A stretch of 64,000 nt of DNA. Source: Asterella californica (lineage: Eukaryota > Streptophyta > Marchantiopsida > Marchantiales > Aytoniaceae). The position numbers were made by a program, and so were the translations under genes. The DNA lies in contig JAYKYS010000007.1 in the NCBI GenBank assembly GCA_036924285.1, positions 30,930,001-30,994,000 on the forward strand, in the 5' to 3' direction. Under the pieces are notes generated by a model, which had not been told where the DNA came from, searched no databases, and worked only from the letters and a program-made list of their open reading frames with translations. Every line of letters starts with the position of its first letter. Position 1 is the stretch's first letter. This document shows, one piece after another, positions 11,021-22,079 of this stretch.

Positions 11021-11750
11021 TAGAAGCCATATACCTCCCTAATCACACCTATTTGTGACTGCCCGGACCGTGACCGCCTCCCACGATTGACACTCTAACA
11101 CCCCCGCTAAGGATCCTGTAGGTACCCATACTACGACCTTCACCTTGGCAACTGATGGCCGACATATCAAGTTCAGGTCGCACGTTTTGACAATGCAGAA
11201 GGTGGTTAGTGTTTCCTACCGCTGACCATTCTCAGAAGCTATGGCGGGTGGTTCTGAGTGACTATGCGAGGATGCTGCAATGATGGTAGGAGAGTAGCTT
11301 TCAACCTAGAGCCAGGTGAATCGCGCATCTGATGTCCCCACATATTACCGTATCGCCAGGTGACTTCGCACAATGCGAAATGTTTTTAGGAACTCTACTC
11401 AACTTCATCTACTTATCGTGGTATCTCAAATACTTTGAGAAATCTCTCTCTCGTCAAATTGATCTGCTTGTATAACCATTACATGTTACAGTCTTTGTAG
11501 CCAATGTTTCTTTTTCTTCACTAGCCGGTTGTTGTTGCAAGAACAATGTTAACGTCAGAAACATCAACATAGTGGAACTCATTTGGGTTCACGTGTCAAC
11601 TCGACTTTTCTAAATCTATTTTTTCTTAGCTGGTTGAGAAGCTTTCAAGAAAACCTTCAAAATGATACCCAGGTGTTCTGTACCGAGCTCTTAAGTCGAA
11701 GTTGTTCCTTGCCCAACCCAATTTGTCCTCGCCAAGACCAATCCTTACTA
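11021..11750. other. No gene recognised
   Basis: Short frames only. The plus frame at 11583-11795 has no recognisable motif and runs into the tandem repeat that follows. Confidence 0.3.
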
Positions 11751-12490
11751 AAATCTATTTATATTCGTAAGCAGTTCATCACAAGTCTTTTCTAATCTAG
11801 TCAAAACTATGTTTTGACAACCTAGGAATATACAATGGAAGATAGTCTCTATCGCACCAAAATGATCTGAAACCGACATTCCAACACGGAGATATAGTCC
11901 TTCAAGTTGTAGCACCTTTTCAAAGACGAAAGTGTTACAAAAATTTACTTACACTCGTAAATAGTACCCCGTAACTTTTTTCTCAAATGAAAAATTTAAA
12001 AATATAAAATTGAAGCTCCCGTCCATAGCTTTCCAACAACACGGAAATACTTTTAAATGGACGTTCCTAGCTCCTGATACAAGCTTTGAAACTCATCCAA
12101 CCCTATAAACTCAAAAAAGTTACAGAAATCTACTTAGGCGTGTAAGTAGTTCCTCACAATATCTTCTCCAAACGACAAAAAAACATAAATATATAAAGTG
12201 AAAGTCCTATTCGGTAGTTTTTAACAAGATAAAAATCATAAAAAATAGACATTCCTAGTCTCTGTTACGGTCTACGTAACTTGTCCTACCCTTTCTCATT
12301 TTCATCAACTTTGCGGAACCACTTACGAGTATAAGTAGCTCACTGTCAACATTTACTCACAACATCTGAACTCCAATCCACGCACGCCTAACCTTGCAGA
12401 GATCTACTTACGAGCATGAGTAGTTCACCGCTAATTTCGTTTCGAAGAAACAAAAATGAACATATTTGCACCAAACACGATTTACATTCA
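11751..12490. repeat. Diverged tandem repeat, period about 185-190 bp
   Basis: A header of the type AAATCTACTTA-x-CGTAAGTAGTTC begins at 11751, 11941, 12126, 12317 and 12401. Spacings are 190, 185, 191 and 84 bp, so the fourth unit is truncated. Within units 2 and 3 a second block is shared (CCATAGCTTTCCAAC or a degraded form, then GGACGTTCCTAG or AGACATTCCTAG). The copies differ strongly from one another, so this is an old satellite-like or retroelement-derived array. Confidence 0.6.
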
Positions 12491-15400
12491 AATCATTCAA
12501 AACCTTTGGCAAGATATTTAGCAGCCTGATGGCGTAAGATCTCATAACCTCTCTGAAATTTCAAAAAACTCTCTGCTCTTATACTTTTTGAGAAATTGTC
12601 TCATTTTGCTTTCTGTGAGCCACGTTTCACCACCCAATCTAGCCACACATGTACATTGTCAAGTGGCAAACATGCTATCAACCATATGCTATTCACACAA
12701 ATTGTAATCTCAACCTTAAGTCCATATCAGCAAACCATCACAATCAACAATGACATTTTAGCATTATGTCATGTGACTATAGTGACCCAGTCATCAATAT
12801 CATCTCATAATTGTATATCATATCACTGCATGTTACCACCTCAGAGCAATACTTCCATGTCAATGCTTTGTCAATAGTAGATTGCTATGTCAACATGTCT
12901 GTTGTCATGTCAACAAATGTCATGTTAGCAAGTATGTCAGTCGAAACTTTAAATCTTTTGAACCTCGTAACTTCCTCTCTATAGATCTATTCTCGACGAT
13001 CCAAAAAAATATTTTGATCTTATCAACGAGCTCTACACAATGGTGAAGTCTGAATCACTTTTAGGACAAGTCTGTAATTTTTTTGTCTGTCTTTTCTACT
13101 TTTCATTGAGATCAATTCATAACACGAGAGTGGACGAGGACAAGGTTTTGTCATGGAAGCAGTAACGTCATGCATATACATGCTTGGTCGGTTTTAAGAC
13201 ACGTTCGCTTTGTGTTTAACAAAAAAATATAAGTATTATGTATAAATTCTGAACTAAGATAATCTAAGAAATTACTTTCTCTGAAATTTTTATATGTTAC
13301 TCGTATTACTGTTTCAAGGAGATACAAAAATAACCTATATGACAAGTCCACCCACGTGCGCTTTTAAAAGTACAGGTCCAGAACCTTGGTATAAAGTAGT
13401 CATGATTATAATTTTACCATTACTTTTTTCTAACTTTTTCTAACAGAAGAGTTAGGTAATAAATTAATACATTATCCCCTTTTCTGAAGGTGGAAGTTTA
13501 GAATGAGTAGATGCTTAAAACCGACTGTCAATCGATCCCCAACAGGCCTGGCACTCATCAGAAAAGAACCGTGAGTATATACTTCGACCAAGAAACGACA
13601 GCGACGGCACCAGAAAATTATCCGAAGCTGGAAGATTAAACAACTATCCAAATCGATGTCCAAGTGATCTGACATGCCGGAGACTTACCCTGTCGGAAAC
13701 GGATGGAGATTTGGACGCATCTGACAATGCCCTAAAATTACAGGGTTCTGTGCGGTTTAGCCCCTACTATGGTTTACACCCTACTATGGTTTACAGGCTA
13801 AGGTGAGAATAGGCCACACCGTTTGGACTTTATGTCTCCCATAGTATCGTAAATATCACCGAACTGATGTGCGACTGTTGTTTCCATTTTCTCGTGGTCT
13901 AAATCAATAAGTCTGGGAACCGAGTACTTGCGGCTGTCGGCCTTAACGGGTGTCAGTAGGAGCATGCGACTGTGACTTTTTGCAATTCTTTTTTATGCAA
14001 TAGAAAATGCCTTGAAAATTTACCGGGAAGAAACACGAAAACTGCAGTCAAGTTTTCACGGCATAAGCCCCTTGTTACAATATTAACTGCTCATCCATGC
14101 AGTATGGAAATGCGGTTGTGAAGGCGAAGTCCGGTGGTAACTATGGTGGCTCTTTTGCACTCTACTGTATTATATTTACTTTTGAACATCTTATGGAAAT
14201 TTCGCCCCCCCTACTGTATTGTCATTCCCATGGCTTTATTGCATTCTATCGCTTCCCGTCACGCTTGGTGCAGTATTACCGGTAGTGGTCGTATTGCACT
14301 AATGCACTCATCGTTTGAATAATAACTCTAATAAATTTTAAGTTTAATTATTTCATATTGTTGAAATTTCATGGTACAAATACTCGAATCTTTAGAATAT
14401 ATTTCTATACCCGCGTACACCGTAATTGCCTCAAATTAGAAAAAATATTTATGTAACAAAGAGAAGTAACCTTCACTTTTAACTCTTGTTAGATGGTAAC
14501 AGAACACTAACTCTAACAAGGTGCTATGCTTGCAATGCCATTGCCAAGCTATGCACTTATTTTGTTTGAGACTTATGTTGTAAGTCACATGTTATATTAG
14601 AATCGAACAGCTCTCAGTTTTAAAGATAAAATATAATCTTCTTTCTTGTTTTCTGTCTTGTTTTGAACTCTATAGAATCGACGATTTTGTATAACAACAT
14701 CACAATCGATAGAACCCAAAAATATTCTCACTTACAAACATATGCATGGGGTGATTACTCTCGCCAAGAGCGAGAAAAGACCGATATCTCTCCACGTACT
14801 TTTCATAGAAATATGGCACTGGAAACTAGCTGTTTTCGGCCAACCTACTGCAAAATATAGTAGAGTACAAAAAGGCCACAATAGGTAACCTCTGGTAAAC
14901 GACTTGTTCGCAGTAACAAAAGGGAAAATTGCTGAGGTTCGGAGTGCATTGTCCGAGGGCAAAACGGAACGCGTAAAAACCGATGCTTGACCGCATGCAG
15001 TAAGGAACTTTGTTTCATTCCAATTGCAAGTTACTGTAATACTAACATATAGTACCGTAGTGATTTACAGAACGCGCAAGAATAATTAGTATGAAAATGT
15101 AGATTTTTAGCCACGACGCAGAAGATCGACTTCTCTGAAAGTCTTTCGTGCGGTTTTCTACGAATACTCTTTATTTATTTTTCTCAGCAGTCTCTGTTTT
15201 TCTTCTTTTATTATCAGCAGATATGACAATTTTTCCACCTTCCATTTAGCCTCTAAAAGAATATGTTACAGTCTCTTCAATTTCTACAAATTATATGCAC
15301 ACATTAATTAATAGTTAATTGCACGGTCTCAATAATCACTACGGTTACTTGTGCTAACTGTGACCAGTTCGCATGAATATGTATGCTTGATGAACTTCTG

Positions 15401-15586
15401 GGAAGTTTTGCTCGCTAGCTGTTCTCGAGAAAATATATAAATATTAAATAAAATTATATATCAAACGGATCAAAATAATTAAAATATTTTAACCATATTA
15501 ACGGTTAGTCCATGTTTGAAAACATGAGAAGACCAAAATATAAACCATAAGTCGTGAATAGACTGCCATGCTACTAAATATATAAA
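12491..15586. other. No gene recognised; minor local repeats
   Basis: The stretch is increasingly AT-rich. Small features are a local doubling of CTACTATGGTTTACA near 13765-13796 and several ATGTCAACA words around 12880-12930. No frame shows convincing protein composition. Confidence 0.3.
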
Positions 15587-15640
15587 TTATTAGTTTATTA
15601 GTTTATTAATTTATTAATTTATTATAAATTTAATTTATTA
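15587..15640. repeat. AT-rich microsatellite (TTTATTA-type)
   Basis: The run consists of repeated TTTATTAG / TTTATTAA words over about 54 bp. It carries no other signal. Confidence 0.7.
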
Positions 15641-16669
15641 CCTAACTCTTTTTGTTGAAAGATTCTAGCTTGTACTCTTTCTGTAAATAATAAATTAAAC
15701 CTCTACATATTTATCTCTTCCAACGGAAGATGGAAAAGTTGAATATCACAGGTGTATCATTTTGAAATAAATATGCATCAAAAGTGCATTGAGGTTCGGA
15801 GGGAAGAAAGAGTACAAGCTCTAAAAAATGCTCACTGAGAGAAATTCTAAGTTGTGATTTGTGCATCTCTTTTGTTTCCATAAGTATTATTCACTTGATT
15901 GAATATATGCGAAAGAGAAAGTCTAATTCTTCCCATTCAACAAAAAGATATCGCGAGAAAACGTCAGATGATACAGCCAGACTAGTTTAGACCTGTCTGA
16001 GTTTAGAAACATAAGACACAGAATGTCTATTTATTCAGATTTTATAAATAAAATCTATACTCTAGGCACATGGACACAAAATCTACACATGGACTATGAG
16101 TCCGGATAATTTATACAAGAAGTAGAGGAACTCACTCTCGCCAACCTGAATATTGTATGTTATGACAAATAGATAAATTTGTCTTTTATTCAGTTTAATT
16201 TATGATTAAATATTTTAACAAAGAAAAAATTGGTCATAAACTAAAGAAATCCATAATACTTTTTCCATCTTAAGATGGAAGAGTTGAATATGCATGTTTC
16301 TTGAGTTCTAGAGCGGAGAAAAGTAAAAAATTAACAGAAAAAGAAAGTAAAACTCATGATTGATTCAGGTCATAACTAGAGTAAGTTCTTAATTCACGTA
16401 ATATATGTAAAATCTATTGAATAGATTAATCTCAGTTGATATTTATTGATAAATAAATAATAAATTAATGTTATATAATAAATAATATATATACTTTTTA
16501 AATAAAACAAAGTGAAAACTGAAAATTTCGATAAAGATTACATATTAACTGAAAAGAATAATGCAACAAAATCATCAATCCATAAAGCAAAAAGTATAAA
16601 TTCGAGATCCAATCACTAATTATACAACATCAAAGGAGTTGAATATATGCACGCTAACAATATCCCAAG
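15641..16669. other. No gene; AT-rich DNA with a recurring short motif
   Basis: The word GATGGAARAGTTGAATAT recurs in varying states near 15727 and 16270, and a shortened form (GGAGTTGAATATATGCA) occurs near 16634. The 16265-16278 copy forms the 14-bp palindrome CCATCTTAAGATGG. These may be ends of small decayed transposons. Confidence 0.3.
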
Positions 16670-17212
16670 ATGGAAGAAATGATAATTTATGCATGCAATA
16701 CGAATCATGTAAGGGTAGCACCACTTCCAGTACAGATGAAAATAAACCACATTCACAACCACGTAGATTTGATGGAGAAGCACGCGCGGAATGGTAGTTT
16801 GCTCTCCACTCTGTTCCTCATTTCTCATGCTTTCTTCCAATTCTCCACCGCGCTTTGTACGACACGGTACTACGGTAGCTACAAGCGGGATCACAGTTTG
16901 GACTTTACGTTGACTCTAACAGTAACCACGTATAGTCAATCACTTCTTCCGCACCGTAACAGCGTCAAGTCAAGCGGAATCACCCGTGCTGAGATTCCAC
17001 TGAACGAACCAAGTACATCCGTGACGAGGAGGAAGTGTGCCGTGTGGATGGGAATAGCGGTGCTTAGCCCCGGTGTTCTTCCCTTCGCGGCGTTAGTTGC
17101 TTGCCCCTTCGGGTCCTTCTTTCCCTTGCAAGGCTTGATGGGGTTCTTCCCATCCGTTGCGTCGCGTGTTCTCCCGATGGGAATAGTGTTCGAAGTAGTG
17201 ATATCATACTAA
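16670..17212 (+). CDS. Unrecognised open frame, 180 codons
   Basis: I do not recognise this protein. The frame begins at ATG and stays open for 180 codons in DNA that turns more GC-rich toward the ZIP gene. The first half is mixed; the second half is hydrophobic (GIAVLSPGVLPFAALVACPF, then LMGFFPSVASRVLPMGIVFE) and could form one or two membrane segments. There is no conserved motif, and the frame lies 760 bp upstream of the ZIP start on the same strand. It may be a chance frame in an upstream regulatory region, a lineage-specific gene or part of a transcribed leader. I consider chance the more likely explanation. Confidence 0.2.
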   Translation: MEEMIIYACNTNHVRVAPLPVQMKINHIHNHVDLMEKHARNGSLLSTLFLISHAFFQFSTALCTTRYYGSYKRDHSLDFTLTLTVTTYSQSLLPHRNSVKSSGITRAEIPLNEPSTSVTRRKCAVWMGIAVLSPGVLPFAALVACPFGSFFPLQGLMGFFPSVASRVLPMGIVFEVVISY

Positions 17213-17970
17213 AACGAAGGAAAATGCGATTCTCTTTCGGAAGGGCTCTTGTCGTACGACGTCCATATATATAGAATTATACATGCGTGTCACATCGCGA
17301 GCCATGACGAGTCTGCAGTTCCGAATAATGTGGTGGCCGAATACGGGACGGGTTCCGCCCTTCACAAATGGAAGGGATGAGTGTCTCCTGTCTCCAACAC
17401 GTACCCAAGACCGCAGCAGGGGACGGCTGGAACCAAATAGTCGTCGTACGTCGTACGTACTGGAGAGATTTTGCGGTTTCGCAGCTGCTGGTACTTTTTT
17501 GTACTACAAAGTGGTACTTGAGAGGCAGAGAAGACATCGGCTTTTGGTGCGATTGTACTACTTGATTGTCCTGTCAAGAATTACAGTACTGGATGAAGTG
17601 ACAGAGAAGACGACCTGGAGAGTTAGCGGTAGAGCTCGACAGCATTGATCTAGCCTAGTGTACATCTGCATTTCTCGCTGGCTTGATGTCCTAATGAAAG
17701 ATCCACGAGCAATGAACTTGACGAAGGACGAAGATCTCGAGAGGTAGAGCTCGACAAGACGGACTAAATAAGTACTGTAGTTTGCTGACTGAGATTGACT
17801 CCTCGTGAATTGGTTAAATGGTCTCGTGCCTGCCGCTTCCCTGCAGCAGCACCAGGCGAGCGCAGACGCGAGCCTGTCAGTCGGCATTGAGGCGGAGGAG
17901 TTAATGGGCGTGGGGTTTGGGCACAGCGCAGGAGTTATCGGGTGATCTCTAGAGGCTCAGTCCAGCAACG
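17213..17970 (+). promoter_or_regulatory. Upstream region of the ZIP gene with a candidate TATA element
   Basis: This GC-richer stretch precedes the ZIP ATG. ATATATATA at 17265-17273 could be a TATA box, which would give a 5' leader of about 650-700 nt. A short GTACGTCGTACGTAC repeat lies near 17445. Open frames on both strands here lack protein-like motifs and are treated as chance. The promoter call is positional inference. Confidence 0.25.
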
Positions 17971-19978
17971 ATGGCAATCATGAGTCGCAGGGTTTTCTGC
18001 TGCTTGCTTTTCGGGATCGTGTTGATTTCTTCGTTTCTTGTTGGACCCGCTGCTGCTCACGGAGGAGCTGATGACCATGACGAAGTCGAGGAGGGAACGG
18101 TGAACTTGCGAGCTAAGAGTTTGGTATTGGTCAAAGTGTCATGTCTGATCATTATCTTCTTCGCGACCTTCATTCCGGGAGTTTCCCCATACTTTCTCCG
18201 TTGGAACTATGGCTTTCTCGTTTTGGGAATCCAGTTCGCAGCAGGGGTGTTTTTGGGCACCGCCATGCTTCATTTTCTCAGCGATTCCAACGAAACCTTT
18301 CAGGAGCGCACTGATAAGTCCTATCCATTTGCGTTCATGCTCGCTTGTTCGGGCTACCTTCTTACAGCAGTCGCTGATGTCATCATTCAAAGGGTTTACG
18401 CTCCGAACAGCCGGACAGCAGATGTAGAGAACGGTGAGATCCAAGTTTTCTGTTTGCTCAATACAGATGATTCCGGAGCAGCATAGGCAGTCAGAATGCC
18501 TGTAATTGGGCAAAGAGTTGCTTGCTCCAAGAGCACTGCTGTGGATTGTAGAGTCACTTGCTGATGGCTTTGTGAGCTTTTCATGACCAATAGTCTGCTG
18601 TTCTCGGAGATTCTTTCCGCTTTGTTAAATTTCAAGTCCTTGATATTTACAGGTAAGGATGCCGCGAGCTCCGGCGCCGTTAGCAAGGTATATTCCCTCA
18701 CTCTTTGACCGCTATTCAGTGAGACTCGTGTCGACTCAGAACGACTCATGCTCTAGACTTCGTATTAAGGCATGAGAATTGTACATCTCGGTGTCTGGGC
18801 ATGAAACAATCACATAAACCAGAACTTCGTCGTGCTTCTGCTTTAGCTTGACAATCGACGTACTTTGTTTCACAGTATTTTGCGTTATTTAATTCAATCC
18901 GGCTTCAGGACACCGCATCCCAGTTTCACGTTTCTTTGGGACGTATTGTTCTTTTGGAGTGGGCAGTGGGCAGTGGGCAGTGGGCACCCAATTCAAGGCG
19001 TCTTTCTGCACCATGCCAGTACTTCTGTTTCCTCGTTAGTTACTTTCACGACAGGAGCAGACTTCTCGTCCTTGGCAGACCAGTAGATTGGCCGCATTAC
19101 AGGAATTACCCCGTCAAGCTGAAGCACCCATTTGTTTCCAGCACTCGGTGCCTTAAACCTCATCGTGAAGCTACTCAGTGAACATTCCTTCTGTTACCGG
19201 TGCGCTTATGCTTGGACACTCATGCAACTTGCAGGAGGAGGAAGTGCACAATTCGCACGTCTCGAAAGCTACTCTAATACCTAGTGCGTCCCTGGGAGAC
19301 GCCGTGTTGTTGATCCTCGCTCTGTGTTTTCACTCGGTTTTCGAGGGCATCGCTATCGGTGTGGCAGGTAATCAATACGTTAGTGTTGTGATTGCGCAAA
19401 TTCTAGCTGCTGTTAGTTCACGACTTTTTCTGGGTGAACTCTCGCATTCTGGTTCTATGGATTGAGTTCCAGAATACTCATCATAGACCATGTATCTCGG
19501 AAGTATAACTTATCACAACAGTTTTTGTTAGTGATCAAGGTTAAGAATGAGTAACGCTGATAGGATGTATGGGCTTGCAGCTACCGCAGCCGATGCGTGG
19601 AAATCTCTGTGGACAATCTCGCTGCACAAAGTATTTGCAGCCATTGGTATGGGAATTGCTCTTCTGAGAATTCTTCCGAATAGGCCCCTCCTTTCATGCG
19701 CGTCTTACGCGTTTGCTTTCGCTATCTCCAGTCCGATCGGTGTAGCGATCGGTATAATTATCGACTCTACCACTGAAGGAAAGACGGCAGACTGGATATA
19801 CGCCATTTCCATGGGATTTGCAGCAGGTGTGTTCATTTACGTGGCGATCAATCACCTACTTGCGAAGGGCTTTGTTCCTCCAAATAATGAAAAAGTTGCG
19901 GTCGATACTCCTGAGCTCAAACTTTTGGCCTTTGCTCTGGGACTCGCCGTTCTGTTCGTCGTCATGATTTGGGACTGA
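17971..19978 (+). CDS. ZIP-family divalent metal (zinc/iron) transporter, four exons
   Basis: ZIP proteins carry Zn2+, Fe2+ or related ions into the cytosol, in plants usually across the plasma membrane. I read exons 17971-18433, 18653-18687, 19235-19367 and 19581-19978, all with GT..AG introns, total 1029 nt (342 residues plus TGA). A signal-like N-terminus ends in PAAAHG and is followed by a short acidic DDHDE stretch. The first membrane block includes [12 protein letters not shown] and [18 protein letters not shown]. The second carries the family core [12 protein letters not shown] and [12 protein letters not shown], whose His and Glu line the metal path, then [10 protein letters not shown] and a C-terminal membrane segment. 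The variable loop has only two His, fewer than in many Arabidopsis ZIPs. Exon 2 is only 35 nt. For exon 3 the acceptor at 19233-19234 is the one I found that keeps frame with exon 2. This is the only apparently intact host gene here. Confidence 0.92.
18959..18986. repeat. GTGGGCA minisatellite in ZIP intron 2
   Basis: Four perfect tandem copies of GTGGGCA lie inside the second ZIP intron (18688-19234). Confidence 0.9.
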
Positions 19979-20970
19979 TCGCGGCAAATCATCTCCACCA
20001 TTAGCAAGGTACATACAAACTTTGGAACTGGAAATTCAGGTGCAATAAACTCTTACACTTTGCTGCTGGAACTTGAGAGATCCGATTGCTGGCAATGCCG
20101 ATCGGTTTCTTCGAATTCACGGACAGGAACAGTTTATCCCAATAGAGTTGTGAAACGTCGTCTGCTAGAGCTTCGTAATTTAGGCTCATTGCACTCACCC
20201 AGTCCATTGTTGATGTTCGTTAGATGTATTGAAGGCATTTCAAACTTAAAGAATGAATATAGTAGGCTTGAGAAGTGTTTTTGACTATTCTGAGAAGATG
20301 TTTGAACTCATAGGTTGACTTCCGCTTCATATCGTTCCCACTAGTACTGTGAAATTATACGAGTAAGTGTATGAACAAACCTGCTCATATTCCAATCTGG
20401 AAGGAAACATATTTATGAAATTTCGATCCATGTGGTTAAGTAGAGAGAAACTGACCCGACGTTTCTACTTGGAACGCAGGCGGAGCAGAAATACGCCATC
20501 GATCATCAGTACGTCCTCCTTCGGTTCACACGAACGTTCGCCAGAACAACGACTGCTCCCTCCTCATAGACGTACGTAGTAGGGATCTAGAAAGATCCAA
20601 GACGCAACCACGACGCTGGACCCACTGGCACTCACACATTGCCTAAACCCTAAACACTCCTCGATTTATACCGAGGAGTTCCAGACGAGACCGCGAAGTC
20701 TGTGGCTGTGGCTCACCTTCCACGACAGGAACCTCGTTATCATGCCACCACGAACGAGAACCGAATTCCAGTGTAAATTCCCACATCATCATGATCAGAT
20801 ACGGTAGATCTCTATACTGTGGTTCAGCTGCTGGGCCATCGTTGCCCCTTATGTTAGACAGACACCATCTCGAGGTTTCATCTGTACAAGTTGGACATTC
20901 ACGCCCCACTACGCCACTTACCATGTACTTCTCTAGACCTGGGTTCAAAATTTGCGGGGGCTACCTCAAG
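19979..20970. other. 3' flank of the ZIP gene; no further gene recognised
   Basis: It holds the presumed ZIP 3' UTR and intergenic DNA. A telo-box-like CTAAACCCTAAAC occurs near 20643-20655. The longest minus-strand frame (20643-20948) has no recognisable motif. Confidence 0.35.
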
Positions 20971-21613
20971 CACTAGTAAAATTCCTTGTTTAAATAACGT
21001 AAATAAAATATGGTACGAATCATTTAAATTTTGAGTTTCAATGGCATAGTCGGATAATCATTTGAGTCATTTATTTATTTTTTGACTAAAATGTTTTTAA
21101 TATATTTTTATCTTTGTAACTCACAGTATTTTATATTTATATTTTATGTATTATTGATTATATACTTTTATCTTTTAACTAGAAATCATCAAATAATTTT
21201 ATCATCTGATATATAAAATAAATAGTTACATGTTATGTAATTTTGTCTCTGAGTTCGAAACTTATCTATTTTGAAAATAATATGATTGTTACTACATTTT
21301 TATACTATATGAGATCGTTATGAATAATTATACAAATTGGTAATGTCTTATGACTTTACCATGTAATCACAAATTATAATATCTCATAAGTCTATAGTGA
21401 GGAAATATCGACACATATTACATATGGTGCTAAAGATGACATGGTGAAAGAGAGGTATGTTGTGATGTGAGGTTGACATGACAAGAGATATGTTATGATG
21501 AGGTCACTAATGTGACATGATGTCATTAAATGATATAATGAATATCCAAAAGTTGGTTTAAATAATACAATAAATATCATTCACATCACTTCAACACCTC
21601 ATTTTTACTAGTG
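20971..21613. mobile_element. MITE with CACTAG terminal inverted repeats
   Basis: An AT-rich, non-coding 643-bp unit begins CACTAGTAAAA and ends TTTTACTAGTG, an 11-bp perfect terminal inverted repeat. It is bounded on each side by TCAAG (20966-20970 and 21614-21618), a perfect 5-bp target duplication. There is no transposase frame, so it must have moved in trans. The CACTA start suggests the CACTA/EnSpm superfamily, but those elements normally make 3-bp duplications, so the superfamily remains open. Confidence 0.8.
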
Positions 21614-22079
21614 TCAAGTAAGTGTGATAGTTCTTGCATTGCGTGGCTATCATGGATCGGAATATATCCTAGAATAGAATGTTAGTTCTTGGTGATAACT
21701 TGACTCAGAAGTTACTATCAACTGCTTCTGTTACAGCAAATTTATTGTTGTGTTAGGTCGTGTTAAAGCTGGAATATTTTGGTTATATTTACTACGCCGC
21801 GGTCCATAGTTCCGATCACGGTTGAATGTCTTACAGATGTCTCTTGAGACAGCCGCAAGAACTTGCTGCGGCGATCTATCTTCGTAGGTTTTTTTTGCAG
21901 TAAATTTGAATTAACAAAATTTCTCTCTTAAAACAATCGTTCCTTCTTTATTGGACAAGGAATCTCCAGTTTTCTGATAAGATATCTCTTCTGCACTCAG
22001 TTGCACTCGGCTTGTGCTTGAGGTGTTATCTCAAATTCTCAAATTTTCAAATCTCATTTTTTTCTCGAAATCTTTTCTG
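21614..22079. other. No gene recognised
   Basis: This intergenic DNA lies between the MITE and the HUH pseudogene. It may contain the 5' end of the HUH element, but no terminal sequence could be identified. Confidence 0.3.

Noticed and set aside
12596..12877. 93-codon frame
   Set aside because: Low-complexity composition in AT-rich DNA and no ATG start; most likely chance.
17283..17887. Overlapping frames on both strands upstream of the ZIP gene
   Set aside because: They occur together on both strands in GC-richer DNA without motifs, which indicates a low density of stop codons and not genes.
19178..19234. Earlier acceptor (19178) for ZIP exon 3
   Set aside because: It puts exon 3 out of phase with exon 2; the acceptor at 19234 keeps the frame.
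20643..20655. Interstitial telomere repeat
   Set aside because: Only about two units of CCCTAAA are present, as in ordinary telo-box promoter motifs.
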